Origin: Rhizobiaceae bacterium
GTDB taxonomy: Bacteria; Pseudomonadota; Alphaproteobacteria; Rhizobiales; Rhizobiaceae
Assembly: GCA_023953835.1 (NCBI GenBank)
Contig: JAMLJB010000001.1
Span: 124,001 to 188,000, forward strand
Direction of reading: 5' to 3'
DNA length: 64,000 bases
Below the pieces are notes generated by a model, which was given only the letters and a program-made list of their open reading frames with translations, made no database searches and had not been told where the DNA came from. Below, piece by piece: positions 8,553-17,159 of this stretch. The position numbers and the translations under genes are program-made. Each line of letters begins with the position of its first letter. Within the stretch, counting starts at the first letter, position 1.

Positions 8553-11291
8553 ATGGATTCCATGCCACTGACCGATTTGTCCAAGACGGCGACGCGGCGC
8601 CCTCAACGACGGAGCAAGGCTCCGGCGAAGCAGAACGCATTCGGAATCGGCCCGGTCGTCGACTTTCCGCGCGACGCGACGCTCGCGACGCTGTTTGCCG
8701 CACAGGTTTCCGCAAATCCCGATACCGTTGCCCTGATCGATGGTGACGAGGCCGTCAGCTATAGCGCACTCGACCGGCTTGTCGACACCATCGCGCGCCG
8801 CCTGATTTCGAAGCGTGTGCAGCCCGGCGACGTGGTTGGCGTGTCGCTAGAGCGATCGACGCTGATGGTTGCCGCCATGCTGGCCGCGATGCGGCTTGGC
8901 GCGGCTTATCTGCCGCTTGACCCATCAAATCCGGCCGAGCGCCTGCGCTACATCGCCGAAAACAGCCGTGCGACCACAATCCTGACGACGGAGATCATCG
9001 CAACACGCCTGGGTTATGCCAACGCGCTGACGCTGGACGACCTCGACGAAGCTGAGATAGAGGCCGCGGCCCCTGTCCCTGTCGTTTCAACGAACCCGCT
9101 TTCTCCCGCCTATATCGCATACACGTCCGGCTCGACCGGGCAGCCCAAAGGGGTGATGGGAACGCATCTTGCGACCGTCAATCGTTTTGTCTGGATGTGG
9201 CGGACCTTCCCTTTCGCGCCAGGCGAAGTGATGTGCCAGAAAACCGCTATCTCCTTTGTCGATTCCGTCTGGGAGATTTTCGGGCCGCTTCTTGCAGGTG
9301 TTCCCCAGGTCATCATCGGCAACGCCACCGTGCGCGATCCGGCAGCGCTGCTTGCAACGCTCGGCACCTATAAGGTCACGCGGCTCCTGGTGGTGCCTTC
9401 GCTGCTCAAAACTATTCTTGAAGCGGGCATCGATATCACCGGCAGCGCACCACACCTGCGCTTCTTGTTCGCCTCGGGAGAACGACTGCCGAAAACACTT
9501 GCGCAAAAGGTGCTGGATGCAGCGCCCGGCGTGGTTCTGGTTAATCTCTACGGCTCCTCCGAGGTAGCGGCGGACGTGACCTGCGAAATCGTCTCGGTAC
9601 TTGACACCGATGAAGTGCCGATCGGGAAACCCATCGACAATTCGCGGCTCTACGTGCTCGACGAATCCCGCAAGCCTGTTCCCGATGGTGAGGCCGGCGA
9701 GCTTTATGTCGGAGGCGATGTGCTCGCAGGCGGGTACCTGCATCGGCCCGACCTCACGGCGGAGCGCTTTATTTCCGACCCGTTCAGCGAGACGCCGGGC
9801 GCGCTCATGTTCGCGACAGGCGACAGGGTAAACTGGCTTGCGGACGGTCGGCTGATGTTCCGGGGTCGCATGGACCATCAGGTCAAGATTCGCGGCGCGC
9901 GCGTCGAACTGGGCGAGGTAGAGGCAAATCTCGCGGCCCTGCCGGGCGTTGCCGAGGCTGTGGTGGTGGCGCAACCGGATGCCGAGGGCGATACACGTCT
10001 CGTCGCGTTCGTGACCGGTCGTGACGGGGCGATGCTCGATGCATCCGCCCTGCGAGCCGAGCTAGGGAAGCGGCTGCCGGACTACATGGTTCCGGCGCGG
10101 ATCAACGCCTTGAAGGCAATGCCGCTCAACCCCAACGGCAAGACCGACCGTACGGCGCTGGCAGCGCTGCCCTGGGAGCCGGTCAGCGAGGCGCGCGAGA
10201 AGCCCGCAACCGAGATCGAGAACGAGTTGCACCAGATCTGGTCGCGGCTGCTCGGCATCCCGTCCATAGGCGTGGACGAAGACTATTTTGCGCTCGGCGG
10301 TCATTCCTTGATGGCGGTGAAAATGTTCGCCGCTGTGAAATCGCGCCTTGGCGTCGACGTTCCCATTGCAACATTGCTTGTTCACCCGACGATCCGCAGT
10401 CTCGGAAAGATGCTGGCAGAGAGGATTGCCACGCCTTCGCCCGTCGCCTTTCATTCCGGCAAACTTGAAGATTCGCCGTGGGACACGACGGCCGTGATCC
10501 ATCCAGGCCCCGGCAATGACGAGCGCCCTCTATTCATTGTCGGAGGCATTGGCGGCAATGTGAACAATCTGCTGGAGCTTGGAAAAGCCGTCGGAAAATA
10601 CAGGCCGCTGATCGGCCTCCAGACGCGTGGCGTGATGGGTCACAATCTTCACGAAACTTTCGAGGCAACGGCGGCGGACCATCTGGCCAACATTCGCAGG
10701 CATCAGCCGGAGGGGCCGTATCTTATCGCGGGCTATTCGGGAGGCTCCTACGCCGCGTTTGAGATGGCGCGACAGCTTCAGGTCGCAGGCGAGCGCGTCG
10801 ACTTCATCGGCGTTCTCGACATGCATGCACCGAAATTCGCGGAGAAGGTCAAAGTCCCCGCATCGGACCGATTGCGTCGCGAAATCCAGTCGCTGGCCGA
10901 AGACGGCATCGGTGTTTTTCTCTCTCGCGCGAAGTTGAAGCTTCGCGACAAGCTCGAATCCGGATGGCTGCTCAACATTTACGGCCAGCTACGCCCTGAA
11001 TATGCGCGTCTGCGCAAATTGTCGCGCGCATGGTGGGACCTCGAAGCACGCTACAGGCCGGGCCCTTACAAGGGTGATCTCACGCTGTTTCTTGCGCAGG
11101 CGCAGGGCGTCACCACACGGATGATGCTGGAAGTCGATCCCGAATATGGTTGGCGCAATTACGTCGATGGCAAGCTCAACGTCGTGCCGTTGAACGGGAA
11201 CCACTTCGACTTTATCGTCGGTCCGCAGGCGGATGTTCTGGCAACGCGCATGGAAGCCATGATCGCGGCGGCCAAACGCCCCGTTGGCTGA
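8553..11291 (+). CDS. Single-module NRPS-like synthetase (A-PCP-TE), predicted beta-alanine-activating
   Basis: 912 residues from the ATG at 8553 with GGAG upstream. Domains: adenylation (about 45-555; YTSGSTGQPKGV, GELYVGG, ATGDRVNWL, NGKTDR), carrier (about 560-630; LGGHSL with Ser585), thioesterase (about 665-905; GYSGG with Ser729, Asp756, His884). There is no condensation, epimerisation or reductase domain. Aligned to GrsA-PheA by the A4-A5 motifs, the ten specificity residues read V D W L F S L A D K. The usual Asp235 is replaced by Val and an Asp sits at 236, the arrangement described for beta-amino-acid domains; the beta-alanine code I recall from bleomycin synthetase is VDWVISLADK. 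Inference: it loads beta-alanine and the thioesterase releases it, possibly onto an amine or alcohol. The product is unknown. Confidence 0.85.
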   Translation: MDSMPLTDLSKTATRRPQRRSKAPAKQNAFGIGPVVDFPRDATLATLFAAQVSANPDTVALIDGDEAVSYSALDRLVDTIARRLISKRVQPGDVVGVSLERSTLMVAAMLAAMRLGAAYLPLDPSNPAERLRYIAENSRATTILTTEIIATRLGYANALTLDDLDEAEIEAAAPVPVVSTNPLSPAYIAYTSGSTGQPKGVMGTHLATVNRFVWMWRTFPFAPGEVMCQKTAISFVDSVWEIFGPLLAGVPQVIIGNATVRDPAALLATLGTYKVTRLLVVPSLLKTILEAGIDITGSAPHLRFLFASGERLPKTLAQKVLDAAPGVVLVNLYGSSEVAADVTCEIVSVLDTDEVPIGKPIDNSRLYVLDESRKPVPDGEAGELYVGGDVLAGGYLHRPDLTAERFISDPFSETPGALMFATGDRVNWLADGRLMFRGRMDHQVKIRGARVELGEVEANLAALPGVAEAVVVAQPDAEGDTRLVAFVTGRDGAMLDASALRAELGKRLPDYMVPARINALKAMPLNPNGKTDRTALAALPWEPVSEAREKPATEIENELHQIWSRLLGIPSIGVDEDYFALGGHSLMAVKMFAAVKSRLGVDVPIATLLVHPTIRSLGKMLAERIATPSPVAFHSGKLEDSPWDTTAVIHPGPGNDERPLFIVGGIGGNVNNLLELGKAVGKYRPLIGLQTRGVMGHNLHETFEATAADHLANIRRHQPEGPYLIAGYSGGSYAAFEMARQLQVAGERVDFIGVLDMHAPKFAEKVKVPASDRLRREIQSLAEDGIGVFLSRAKLKLRDKLESGWLLNIYGQLRPEYARLRKLSRAWWDLEARYRPGPYKGDLTLFLAQAQGVTTRMMLEVDPEYGWRNYVDGKLNVVPLNGNHFDFIVGPQADVLATRMEAMIAAAKRPVG

Positions 11292-11328
11292 AGGCCGAAC
11301 ATTCTCGGCCAAACTATGCAATTCAAAA

Positions 11329-11355
11329 AAATGGCCCGGACATCCGGGCCATTTC
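11329..11355. terminator. Bidirectional intrinsic terminator
   Basis: ATGGCCCGGA and TCCGGGCCAT pair around a CA loop, with an A run before and T-rich bases after. It separates the convergent NRPS-like gene and the LuxR-type regulator. Confidence 0.88.
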
Positions 11356-11378
11356 TCTGTGACCAATCTATTCGAAAG

Positions 11379-12140
11379 TCAGCGACGGGCCGCCGTGAGA
11401 TCGCTCGGAAACAGATCGTTGATCTTGCAGGCGACTTCCGTGCGGTTGGTGGCCTTCAGCTTGCGCATGATGTTGCGGATGTGAACCTTCACCGTGCTCT
11501 CGCGCAGGTTGAGCTCGTACGCGATGATCTTGTTCGCCTTGCCGCGGCGCAGTGCCTCGACGACTTCCGTCTGGCGCGCCGTAAACATGCCGGCCATGTG
11601 GCGCGCCGTTTCGCTGCCTGATTCCAGAACCTGCCGGATCGCGAGCACGCTGCTGGCGGGAACGAACACGCCGCCTGCAAGGGCGAGGCTGATGGCCTCG
11701 ACGCACACGCTGATGCCGACCGAGGTCGGGATATAGCCGCGAGCGCCGTATTCGAGCGCCTTCAGGATCTGCGCCAGATCGTCCGTGTCGGCAAGCACGA
11801 TCACCGGGATCGACTTGAACTCCGCCGCGAGCTTCGCCAGTTCCTCGCCGACAGCCGGGTCGGTCACGCGCCGACCGCCGATATTGTACAGGATCGCCGA
11901 AAACTGCGCGTGACGATCACGCGCCTGCTTCCAGTCCTGGATCGACGCAAACGGCGTGATCTCCGTCGTCGCATCATGCGAACGAAGGCTCTGCGCGAAG
12001 CACTCGCGATCCAGAGCACGCGGATCGATCAGCGCCAGCATGCGGTCATAGTCATGATGAAGCGCGAATTGCTTTGCCTGCATGGACGACATCGAAAGTA
12101 CGTCGCCCGACTTCAGTGTGGATGTGTTTGCGATGCCCAT
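11379..12140 (-). CDS. LuxR/NarL-type regulator with degenerate receiver domain
   Basis: 253 residues from the ATG at 12140, preceded by AAGGGG/AAGGG; the longer frame to 12233 lacks support. The C-terminal 65 residues are a clear LuxR-type helix-turn-helix (FTARQTEVVEALRRGKANK, LRESTVKVHIRNIMRKL). The N-terminal 140 residues have receiver topology, but the phosphoacceptor position reads LYNIGG (Asn for Asp) and the conserved lysine is missing near GYIPTS. It is therefore probably phosphorylation-independent. Its place between the synthetase and other regulators suggests local control, but no target site was identified. Confidence 0.85.
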   Translation of the reverse strand: MGIANTSTLKSGDVLSMSSMQAKQFALHHDYDRMLALIDPRALDRECFAQSLRSHDATTEITPFASIQDWKQARDRHAQFSAILYNIGGRRVTDPAVGEELAKLAAEFKSIPVIVLADTDDLAQILKALEYGARGYIPTSVGISVCVEAISLALAGGVFVPASSVLAIRQVLESGSETARHMAGMFTARQTEVVEALRRGKANKIIAYELNLRESTVKVHIRNIMRKLKATNRTEVACKINDLFPSDLTAARR

Positions 12141-12664
12141 AGCCCTTACCCCTTTTGATCGCTGGTTTTGCACAAAGAAGGAGAAGCGATATGACAATGC
12201 GCAGCATTCTGACGTGCGCCGCCGCCAACCCAAGGCAACATCGCCAGAACCGTATGGATACCATGTGCGAATTGTTCGGCTTAACGCCGTATTTGACTTA
12301 CCGCCCCGCCCGTATTTCCGTAGTCAGCAACTAACCCCATGCACCTTGATTTAAGCTGATTTAACTACTTCCTATCACCTCCGCATTAACACACATCAAT
12401 CCGCCTTGAGTTTTCGGATTTATTTCCCAATCGCAACACGCTTCCCCGATGGACCAAAACACGCAACGAAATTCTCCCAAGTTAATATTTTGTGATATTT
12501 TTTTTGCGCAGAACTGCCCATGCATGCAGCAGGCATGAACGATCGCGCCGGGGAAACATGGCCAGTCCGTTTACGTCCAAAGGATATTGCGAAATCGTCC
12601 GCCTTCGATCTTCACCCGTCGGCGTAGATCGGTACTCAACCGATATTGCCGGCTATGCAGCCGG
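12141..12664. other. Intergenic region between two leftward regulator genes
   Basis: About 520 bases lie between the LuxR-type gene and the single-domain response regulator. The middle and right parts (about 12330-12530) are AT-rich and include a run of nine T near 12500, and should hold the promoter of the LuxR-type gene. The left part holds a small rightward frame (12191-12334) with a good ribosome site, listed separately. No operator or tRNA-like structure was seen. Confidence 0.5.
12191..12334 (+). CDS. Possible 47-residue small protein
   Basis: An ATG at 12191 is preceded by AAGGAG with a 7-8 base spacer, a near-perfect ribosome site unusual for chance, and opens 47 codons to TAA. The product starts MTMRSILTCAAAN and is basic, with two cysteines. 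It has no recognisable domain and no clear membrane helix. It lies divergent to the LuxR-type regulator. Coding status is uncertain; the ribosome site is the only positive evidence. Confidence 0.3.
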   Translation: MTMRSILTCAAANPRQHRQNRMDTMCELFGLTPYLTYRPARISVVSN

Positions 12665-13051
12665 TCAGCGCGCCCCCGACAGCCTGGCAAGCGTCCGGGC
12701 AAGAGATGTGATGTCGAAAGGTTTTTCCCAACGCGGCGTATCGGCAAAGCGCTCGGGCAAGAAATCATTTCCGTATCCGGTCGCGAAGATGAAAGGAATG
12801 TCCTTCTCTTGAAGCTCAGCAGCCAGATCAAAGACCTTCGCACCGTTCAGGTTAATGTCGAGCACGGCCAGATCGATCCTGGGATCAATCTTCAGCCGGG
12901 CAATTCCCTGCTGCACATGCCCGAACGGTCCGACGACCTGCGCACCGGAATCGGTGAGCGCCCTCGCAATATCGTCGGCGATGAAATACTCGTCTTCCAT
13001 GACGAGAACGAATTTTCCGCGCAGTACGCCCGTCACAAGATCAGCGCCCAT
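12665..13051 (-). CDS. Single-domain response regulator
   Basis: 128 residues from the ATG at 13051 (an alternative ATG at 13084 adds 11). It is a complete receiver: acidic pair Glu19-Asp20 in VMEDEYFIADD, phosphoacceptor Asp65 in AVLDINL, Thr91 in FATGYG and Lys110 in WEKPF. There is no output domain. Such receivers commonly accept phosphate from HWE-family kinases; one is encoded 0.85 kb away on the other strand, a plausible partner. It diverges from the Crp/Fnr gene. Confidence 0.88.
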   Translation of the reverse strand: MGADLVTGVLRGKFVLVMEDEYFIADDIARALTDSGAQVVGPFGHVQQGIARLKIDPRIDLAVLDINLNGAKVFDLAAELQEKDIPFIFATGYGNDFLPERFADTPRWEKPFDITSLARTLARLSGAR

Positions 13052-13174
13052 TAACCCAAACCCCGTATGATGCAGTCTACGCATGCATCCATTTTGAGAA
13101 ACTAACCTATGTGAATAGAGTAAGATTTACGACGGGCTACTCATTTTGAAGGCCCACAGTCCACCAGGTGATCT

Positions 13175-13915
13175 GTGTCCCAGGCACTCATTCGCAAATT
13201 ACAAAACTTTGTAAAGCTGTCAGCAATGGACCAGCGCGCGCTCGAGCGCGCGGGTAGCGAGAGGGTCAGGCGGATCGGACCTCACGAGGACATCATTCGC
13301 GAAGGTGACAAGCCGGGCGGCGTGCAGCTGATCGTGGACGGGTGGGCATGTCGCTACAAATACCTCGAAGACGGACGCCGGCAAATTGTCGGATTTTTCG
13401 TTCCCGGCGACATTTGCGACCTGAACGTGTTCATTCTCAAGGAAATGGATCATTCGATCGGCTCGTTGACGGAAGTCCTGATCGCCGACATTTCGCGCGA
13501 GAGCATTGAAAGCCTCATGAATACCTCGCAGCGCCTGTCCCAGGCGCTGTGGTGGGATAATCTCGTCTCGTTGGCGATCCAGCGCGAATGGACAATCAAC
13601 CTCGGCCAGCGCGATGCGGTGGAACGCATGTCGCACCTGTTCTGTGAGATATTCCTGCGCCAGCAGAGCGCGGGACGCGCGCAGGGCAACAGTTGCGAGT
13701 TTCCGGTTACGCAGGCGGAACTGGGAGACGCAACCGGCCTTTCCACCGTTCACGTCAACCGCACGCTTCAGCAGATGCGTTCGGCCGAACTGATTACGCT
13801 TCACAACAAGCGTCTGGTCATCCACGATCTGGATGCGCTGATGCGGCAGGCTATGTTTAATCCGAACTATCTTCACCTTGGTCGTGACGGGGCGCACCTC
13901 GATGCCAATGACTGA
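13175..13915 (+). CDS. Crp/Fnr family transcription regulator
   Basis: 246 residues from a GTG preceded by AGGTGATCT. The N-terminal cyclic-nucleotide-binding fold (about 20-130) includes the GDKPGGVQLIVDGWACRY turn, and the C-terminal winged helix (about 160-225) has QAELGDATGLSTVHVNRTLQ. The cysteine pattern of oxygen-sensing Fnr is absent, so a [4Fe-4S] cluster is unlikely, and the residues that bind cAMP in Crp are not obvious. The effector is unknown. The frame overlaps the start of the histidine kinase gene, indicating co-transcription. Confidence 0.87.
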   Translation: MSQALIRKLQNFVKLSAMDQRALERAGSERVRRIGPHEDIIREGDKPGGVQLIVDGWACRYKYLEDGRRQIVGFFVPGDICDLNVFILKEMDHSIGSLTEVLIADISRESIESLMNTSQRLSQALWWDNLVSLAIQREWTINLGQRDAVERMSHLFCEIFLRQQSAGRAQGNSCEFPVTQAELGDATGLSTVHVNRTLQQMRSAELITLHNKRLVIHDLDALMRQAMFNPNYLHLGRDGAHLDAND

Positions 13916-16166
13916 TCCTCAAAAGGGCATTTACCCGGCAGGAACGCCGGTCGGCCTGGCGGGCCTTGCAGCCAATGGGCGCATTGCCAGCGCAGACGGA
14001 GCCATCGCCCGAATACTGGGTCGCGAGGCCGAGGACCTGATTGGCAGGCCGCTTGCCGATCTGGCCGCGCCGTCAAACCGCACGACGCTGCTCGATGCAT
14101 TCGCGGCCATCGCGCGAGGCGGCAAGGAGCAATCGCTTGAGGTCGACTTCGACCGCGCCGGCGGCAATGTTCGCGTCGAGGTGCGCCTGCATCGCATTGC
14201 AGGCGAAGGAGCCAGTGCGCCGTTTCTCGCCGTGTTGATTGATATCTCGGAGCGCATCGAGGCCGAAGCTGTCCTGCGTGACCGCGAGGAGCGCCTGCGT
14301 TCGGCGCTCGACGCGGCGCAGATGGGCACATTCGTCTGGAACATAGGAGAGGAGCGCGCCGAGCCCGACAGCCAGATGCGGTCGCTGTTCGGTGTTGCTT
14401 GGGACGCGGTGCTGTCGCTCGATCCGAAACGCATGGACAAGATCGTGATGGAGGACCGAAAGCGCTACAGCGCCGCGGTGGCGCGCGCGTGCCATCCCGA
14501 TGGCGACGGCGTGCTTCAGGAGGATATCCGCATACGTCTGCCGGACGGTACTGTCCGTTGGCTGGCCATTACCGGGCAGGTCGAATTCGAGGACCAGACA
14601 CCTGCGCGAATGACTGGGGCGGTGCTCGACATCACTCACAGAAAGCGCATCGAGGCAGCGCTGCGGGAAAGCGAGGAGCGCCACGCCTTTCTCCTGCGCC
14701 TGAGCGATGCCTTGCGCGCTGTGTCGGAACCCGACCAGATCCAGCGCGTGGCTTCCAGGCTGCTCGGAGAGCGGCTTTCGGCCAATCGCGTGGCCTATGC
14801 CGAGATTGTCGACGGTGCGGCCTATATCCAGAACGATTACACACACAACGCACCCTCGATCACGGGGCGTTTTCCTGTGGAACTGTATGGGAGCAAGCTC
14901 GCCGAAGCCTGGCGACGCGGAGAAACGGTCGTGGTCGACGATGTCGCAAACGATCCGCAGCTTTCGGATGCGGACCTCGGCGCCTATCGTGATGCAGGCG
15001 TCAGCGCATTCATCGCGGTCATGCTGACCAAGGATAGCCAAAGCGGTGCAGCGCTTGGCGTTCACAGCCTCACGCCGAGGCGCTGGACGCCAGCCGAAAT
15101 CATTCTCGCGGAAGAGGTCGGCGAGCGTACCTGGTCAGCAATGGAGCGCACGAACGCGGAGGCCGCCCAGCGCCAGAGCGAAGAACGCCTCAGCCAGTTT
15201 ACGAACGCGTCTTCCGATGTGCTGTGGATCAGGGATGCCGCGACGATGGAGTGCGAATTCCTCAGCCCGGCTTTTGAGAAGGTCTATGGCGTGGATCGCG
15301 AGTCCATGCTTGGCGAAACGCATGTTGCCTCATGGTCCGACCTGATTGTGCCGGAGGATCGGGAAGACGCATGGCTCAATCACGAAAGGGCGCGCAACGG
15401 CGAACGCGTCGCGTTCGAATATCGCATCCGTCGTCCTTCGGACGGACAGATCAGATGGCTTCGCAGTACTGCCTTTCCCATGTTCGACAATGAGGGGCAC
15501 GTGCAGCGCATCGGCGGCATCAACCATGACTGGACCGCCTTGAAGCAGGCGCAGGAGCACCAGCAGCTTCTGACGGCGGAATTGCAGCATCGCGTGCGCA
15601 ACACGCTCTCCGTGATACGTTCCATCGCACGGCGTACCGCCCAGACCAGCGAAACGGTCGAGGACTATGCGATGCATCTCGATGGCCGCATCGGGGCGTT
15701 CGCGCGCGTGCAGGCGGCAGTGACGCGCGATCCAACCGCCGGCATCGATCTCGGCCTGCTTGTTGCCGACACGCTGCTTGCCGCAACCGCGCGCGAAAGC
15801 GACCAGGTGTCCATCGAGGGCCCGCAACTCGGGTTGCAGCCGAAGGCGGCTGAGACGATGGGACTGGCCATTCACGAGCTTGCCACCAATGCGGTGAAAT
15901 ACGGCGCTCTTTCTGTGCCGGAAGGCAAGATCGCGATCAGTTGGAAGATCGTGAACGATGGCGACGACCGGACGTTGATTTTCGAATGGGAGGAAAGCGG
16001 GCTGAGCGGCTTGCCGACCTCACCGCGCCGCACAGGATTCGGCACCGAGCTTGTCCAGCGCACGCTGGCCTACGAACTCGATGCAACAATCGACCGGCAG
16101 TTCAACCCTTGGGGGGTGCGATACCTCATCAAGCTGCCGATGGTCGAGCGAACGATCAAGGCCTGA
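13902..16166 (+). CDS. PAS/GAF sensor histidine kinase of the HWE family
   Basis: 754 residues from the ATG at 13902, inside the Crp/Fnr gene end. Domains in order: PAS (about 15-125), PAS (about 135-255), GAF (about 270-415), PAS (about 425-550), then the HWE kinase core with ELQHRVRNTLSVIRSIARR (His563) and the ATP-binding HELATNAVKYGALS and FEWEE blocks. No transmembrane segment was found, so sensing is cytoplasmic. HWE kinases are common in Rhizobiales and often pair with stand-alone receivers, such as the one at 12665-13051. Signal unknown. Confidence 0.88.
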   Translation: MPMTDPQKGIYPAGTPVGLAGLAANGRIASADGAIARILGREAEDLIGRPLADLAAPSNRTTLLDAFAAIARGGKEQSLEVDFDRAGGNVRVEVRLHRIAGEGASAPFLAVLIDISERIEAEAVLRDREERLRSALDAAQMGTFVWNIGEERAEPDSQMRSLFGVAWDAVLSLDPKRMDKIVMEDRKRYSAAVARACHPDGDGVLQEDIRIRLPDGTVRWLAITGQVEFEDQTPARMTGAVLDITHRKRIEAALRESEERHAFLLRLSDALRAVSEPDQIQRVASRLLGERLSANRVAYAEIVDGAAYIQNDYTHNAPSITGRFPVELYGSKLAEAWRRGETVVVDDVANDPQLSDADLGAYRDAGVSAFIAVMLTKDSQSGAALGVHSLTPRRWTPAEIILAEEVGERTWSAMERTNAEAAQRQSEERLSQFTNASSDVLWIRDAATMECEFLSPAFEKVYGVDRESMLGETHVASWSDLIVPEDREDAWLNHERARNGERVAFEYRIRRPSDGQIRWLRSTAFPMFDNEGHVQRIGGINHDWTALKQAQEHQQLLTAELQHRVRNTLSVIRSIARRTAQTSETVEDYAMHLDGRIGAFARVQAAVTRDPTAGIDLGLLVADTLLAATARESDQVSIEGPQLGLQPKAAETMGLAIHELATNAVKYGALSVPEGKIAISWKIVNDGDDRTLIFEWEESGLSGLPTSPRRTGFGTELVQRTLAYELDATIDRQFNPWGVRYLIKLPMVERTIKA

Positions 16167-16248
16167 CACGTGCGCATCGATGCTATGATCGCCCCTGCAA
16201 TCGGCTGAGAGCCGACGCATAGATTGTCCTTCAAGGGGGTGAAGGCGC

Positions 16249-16485
16249 ATGCGCACAATGCTGGGGTTCGATCAGCGGCTGCCTTCGGATGTCGTGAACC
16301 ACTATGTCCATTCACGGCTCGCCTACAGCCAGCCGCTTTCGATCGATCGGGCGTTGCTCGCCATTCGCACTGTTTTGCCGAATTGCGATCTTTCCGATCC
16401 GAAGCTGATCCGAATGCTCGAAGCTGCGGCTGCCAAGCACCACATCGAGGTGGAGCACGGATTTCGGCGCAGCTCAATCGGATAG
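16249..16485 (+). CDS. Small conserved-looking hypothetical protein
   Basis: 78 residues with a strong ribosome site (GGGGGTGAAGG) before the ATG at 16249. The sequence starts MRTMLGFDQRLPSDVV, is soluble, and contains a helical core LSIDRALLAIRTVLPN. No domain recognised. Its stop lies about 60 bases before the DNA glycosylase start, so the two may be co-transcribed. Confidence 0.6.
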   Translation: MRTMLGFDQRLPSDVVNHYVHSRLAYSQPLSIDRALLAIRTVLPNCDLSDPKLIRMLEAAAAKHHIEVEHGFRRSSIG

Positions 16486-16547
16486 CCGCCTCAGGAACCT
16501 CGCACAACGCAGTCGAAATTACTTCGCCGCAGAACTATCTACGGACG

Positions 16548-17090
16548 ATGAATCCTGATTTCTTTGACCGATCCAGCACCGAAGTCGCTCGCGACCTGAT
16601 AGGCTACACGCTCACGGTGAACGGTGTCGGCGGCATGATCGTCGAAACGGAGGCCTATGAGCCGGACGACCCTGCCTCGCACAGCTATCGCGGCCAAACG
16701 CCCCGCAACGGCGCGATGTTCGGACCGCCCGGCCACGCCTATGTCTACCGCTCCTACGGCATCCACTGGTGTTTCAATATCGTGTGCAGGCCCGGCAGCG
16801 CGGTATTGCTGCGCGCGCTCGAACCGCTGCACCATGTGGAGGCGATGCGCATCCGGCGCGGACTCGACGGACTGCGCCTGCTCTGTTCGGGTCCCGGACG
16901 TTTGTGCCAGGCGCTCGCAATCGACCTTGCGCTGAACGGCTTGCCTGTCGATGCCGAACCGATGCGGCTCATGAAACCGCCCTCACGCGTTTCCGTGGCG
17001 ACGGGCAAGCGTATCGGCATCACGCGCGCCGTGGAAATGCCCTGGCGCTACGGATTGGAGGGTTCACCCTTTCTAAGCCGCAAGATCTGA
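16548..17090 (+). CDS. DNA-3-methyladenine glycosylase (AAG/MPG family)
   Basis: 180 residues from the ATG at 16548; the frame is open further upstream, but MNPDFFDRSSTEVARDLIG matches the usual N-terminus. Motifs GGMIVETEAY (catalytic glutamate), HSYRGQTPRN and AYVYRSYGIHWCFNIV are characteristic of the family. It removes alkylated and deaminated purines to start base-excision repair. The start lacks a strong ribosome site. It is not functionally linked to the neighbouring molybdate genes. Confidence 0.9.
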   Translation: MNPDFFDRSSTEVARDLIGYTLTVNGVGGMIVETEAYEPDDPASHSYRGQTPRNGAMFGPPGHAYVYRSYGIHWCFNIVCRPGSAVLLRALEPLHHVEAMRIRRGLDGLRLLCSGPGRLCQALAIDLALNGLPVDAEPMRLMKPPSRVSVATGKRIGITRAVEMPWRYGLEGSPFLSRKI

Positions 17091-17103
17091 GCGCTCACCT
17101 TGC

Positions 17104-17150
17104 TTGACGGGGCGATCTTCGCGATGGCTATATTCAAATGGATATAGGGG
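17104..17150 (+). promoter_or_regulatory. Promoter with ModE-like operator before modB
   Basis: CTATAT (17128-17133) and ATATAG (17142-17147) are inverted half-sites 8 bases apart, the same layout as the E. coli ModE box (TTATAT-N8-ACATAA type). A TTGACG (17104) followed 17 bases later by GCTATA makes a plausible promoter whose -10 lies in the operator, so Mo-loaded ModE would block transcription. The downstream gene set encodes ModE itself. Confidence 0.65.
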
Positions 17151-17159
17151 ATTCACTCG

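Noticed and set aside
16201..16215. Small hairpin TCGGCT-GAG-AGCCGA after the HWE kinase gene
   Set aside because: Six-base stem without a U-tract; too weak to call a terminator.
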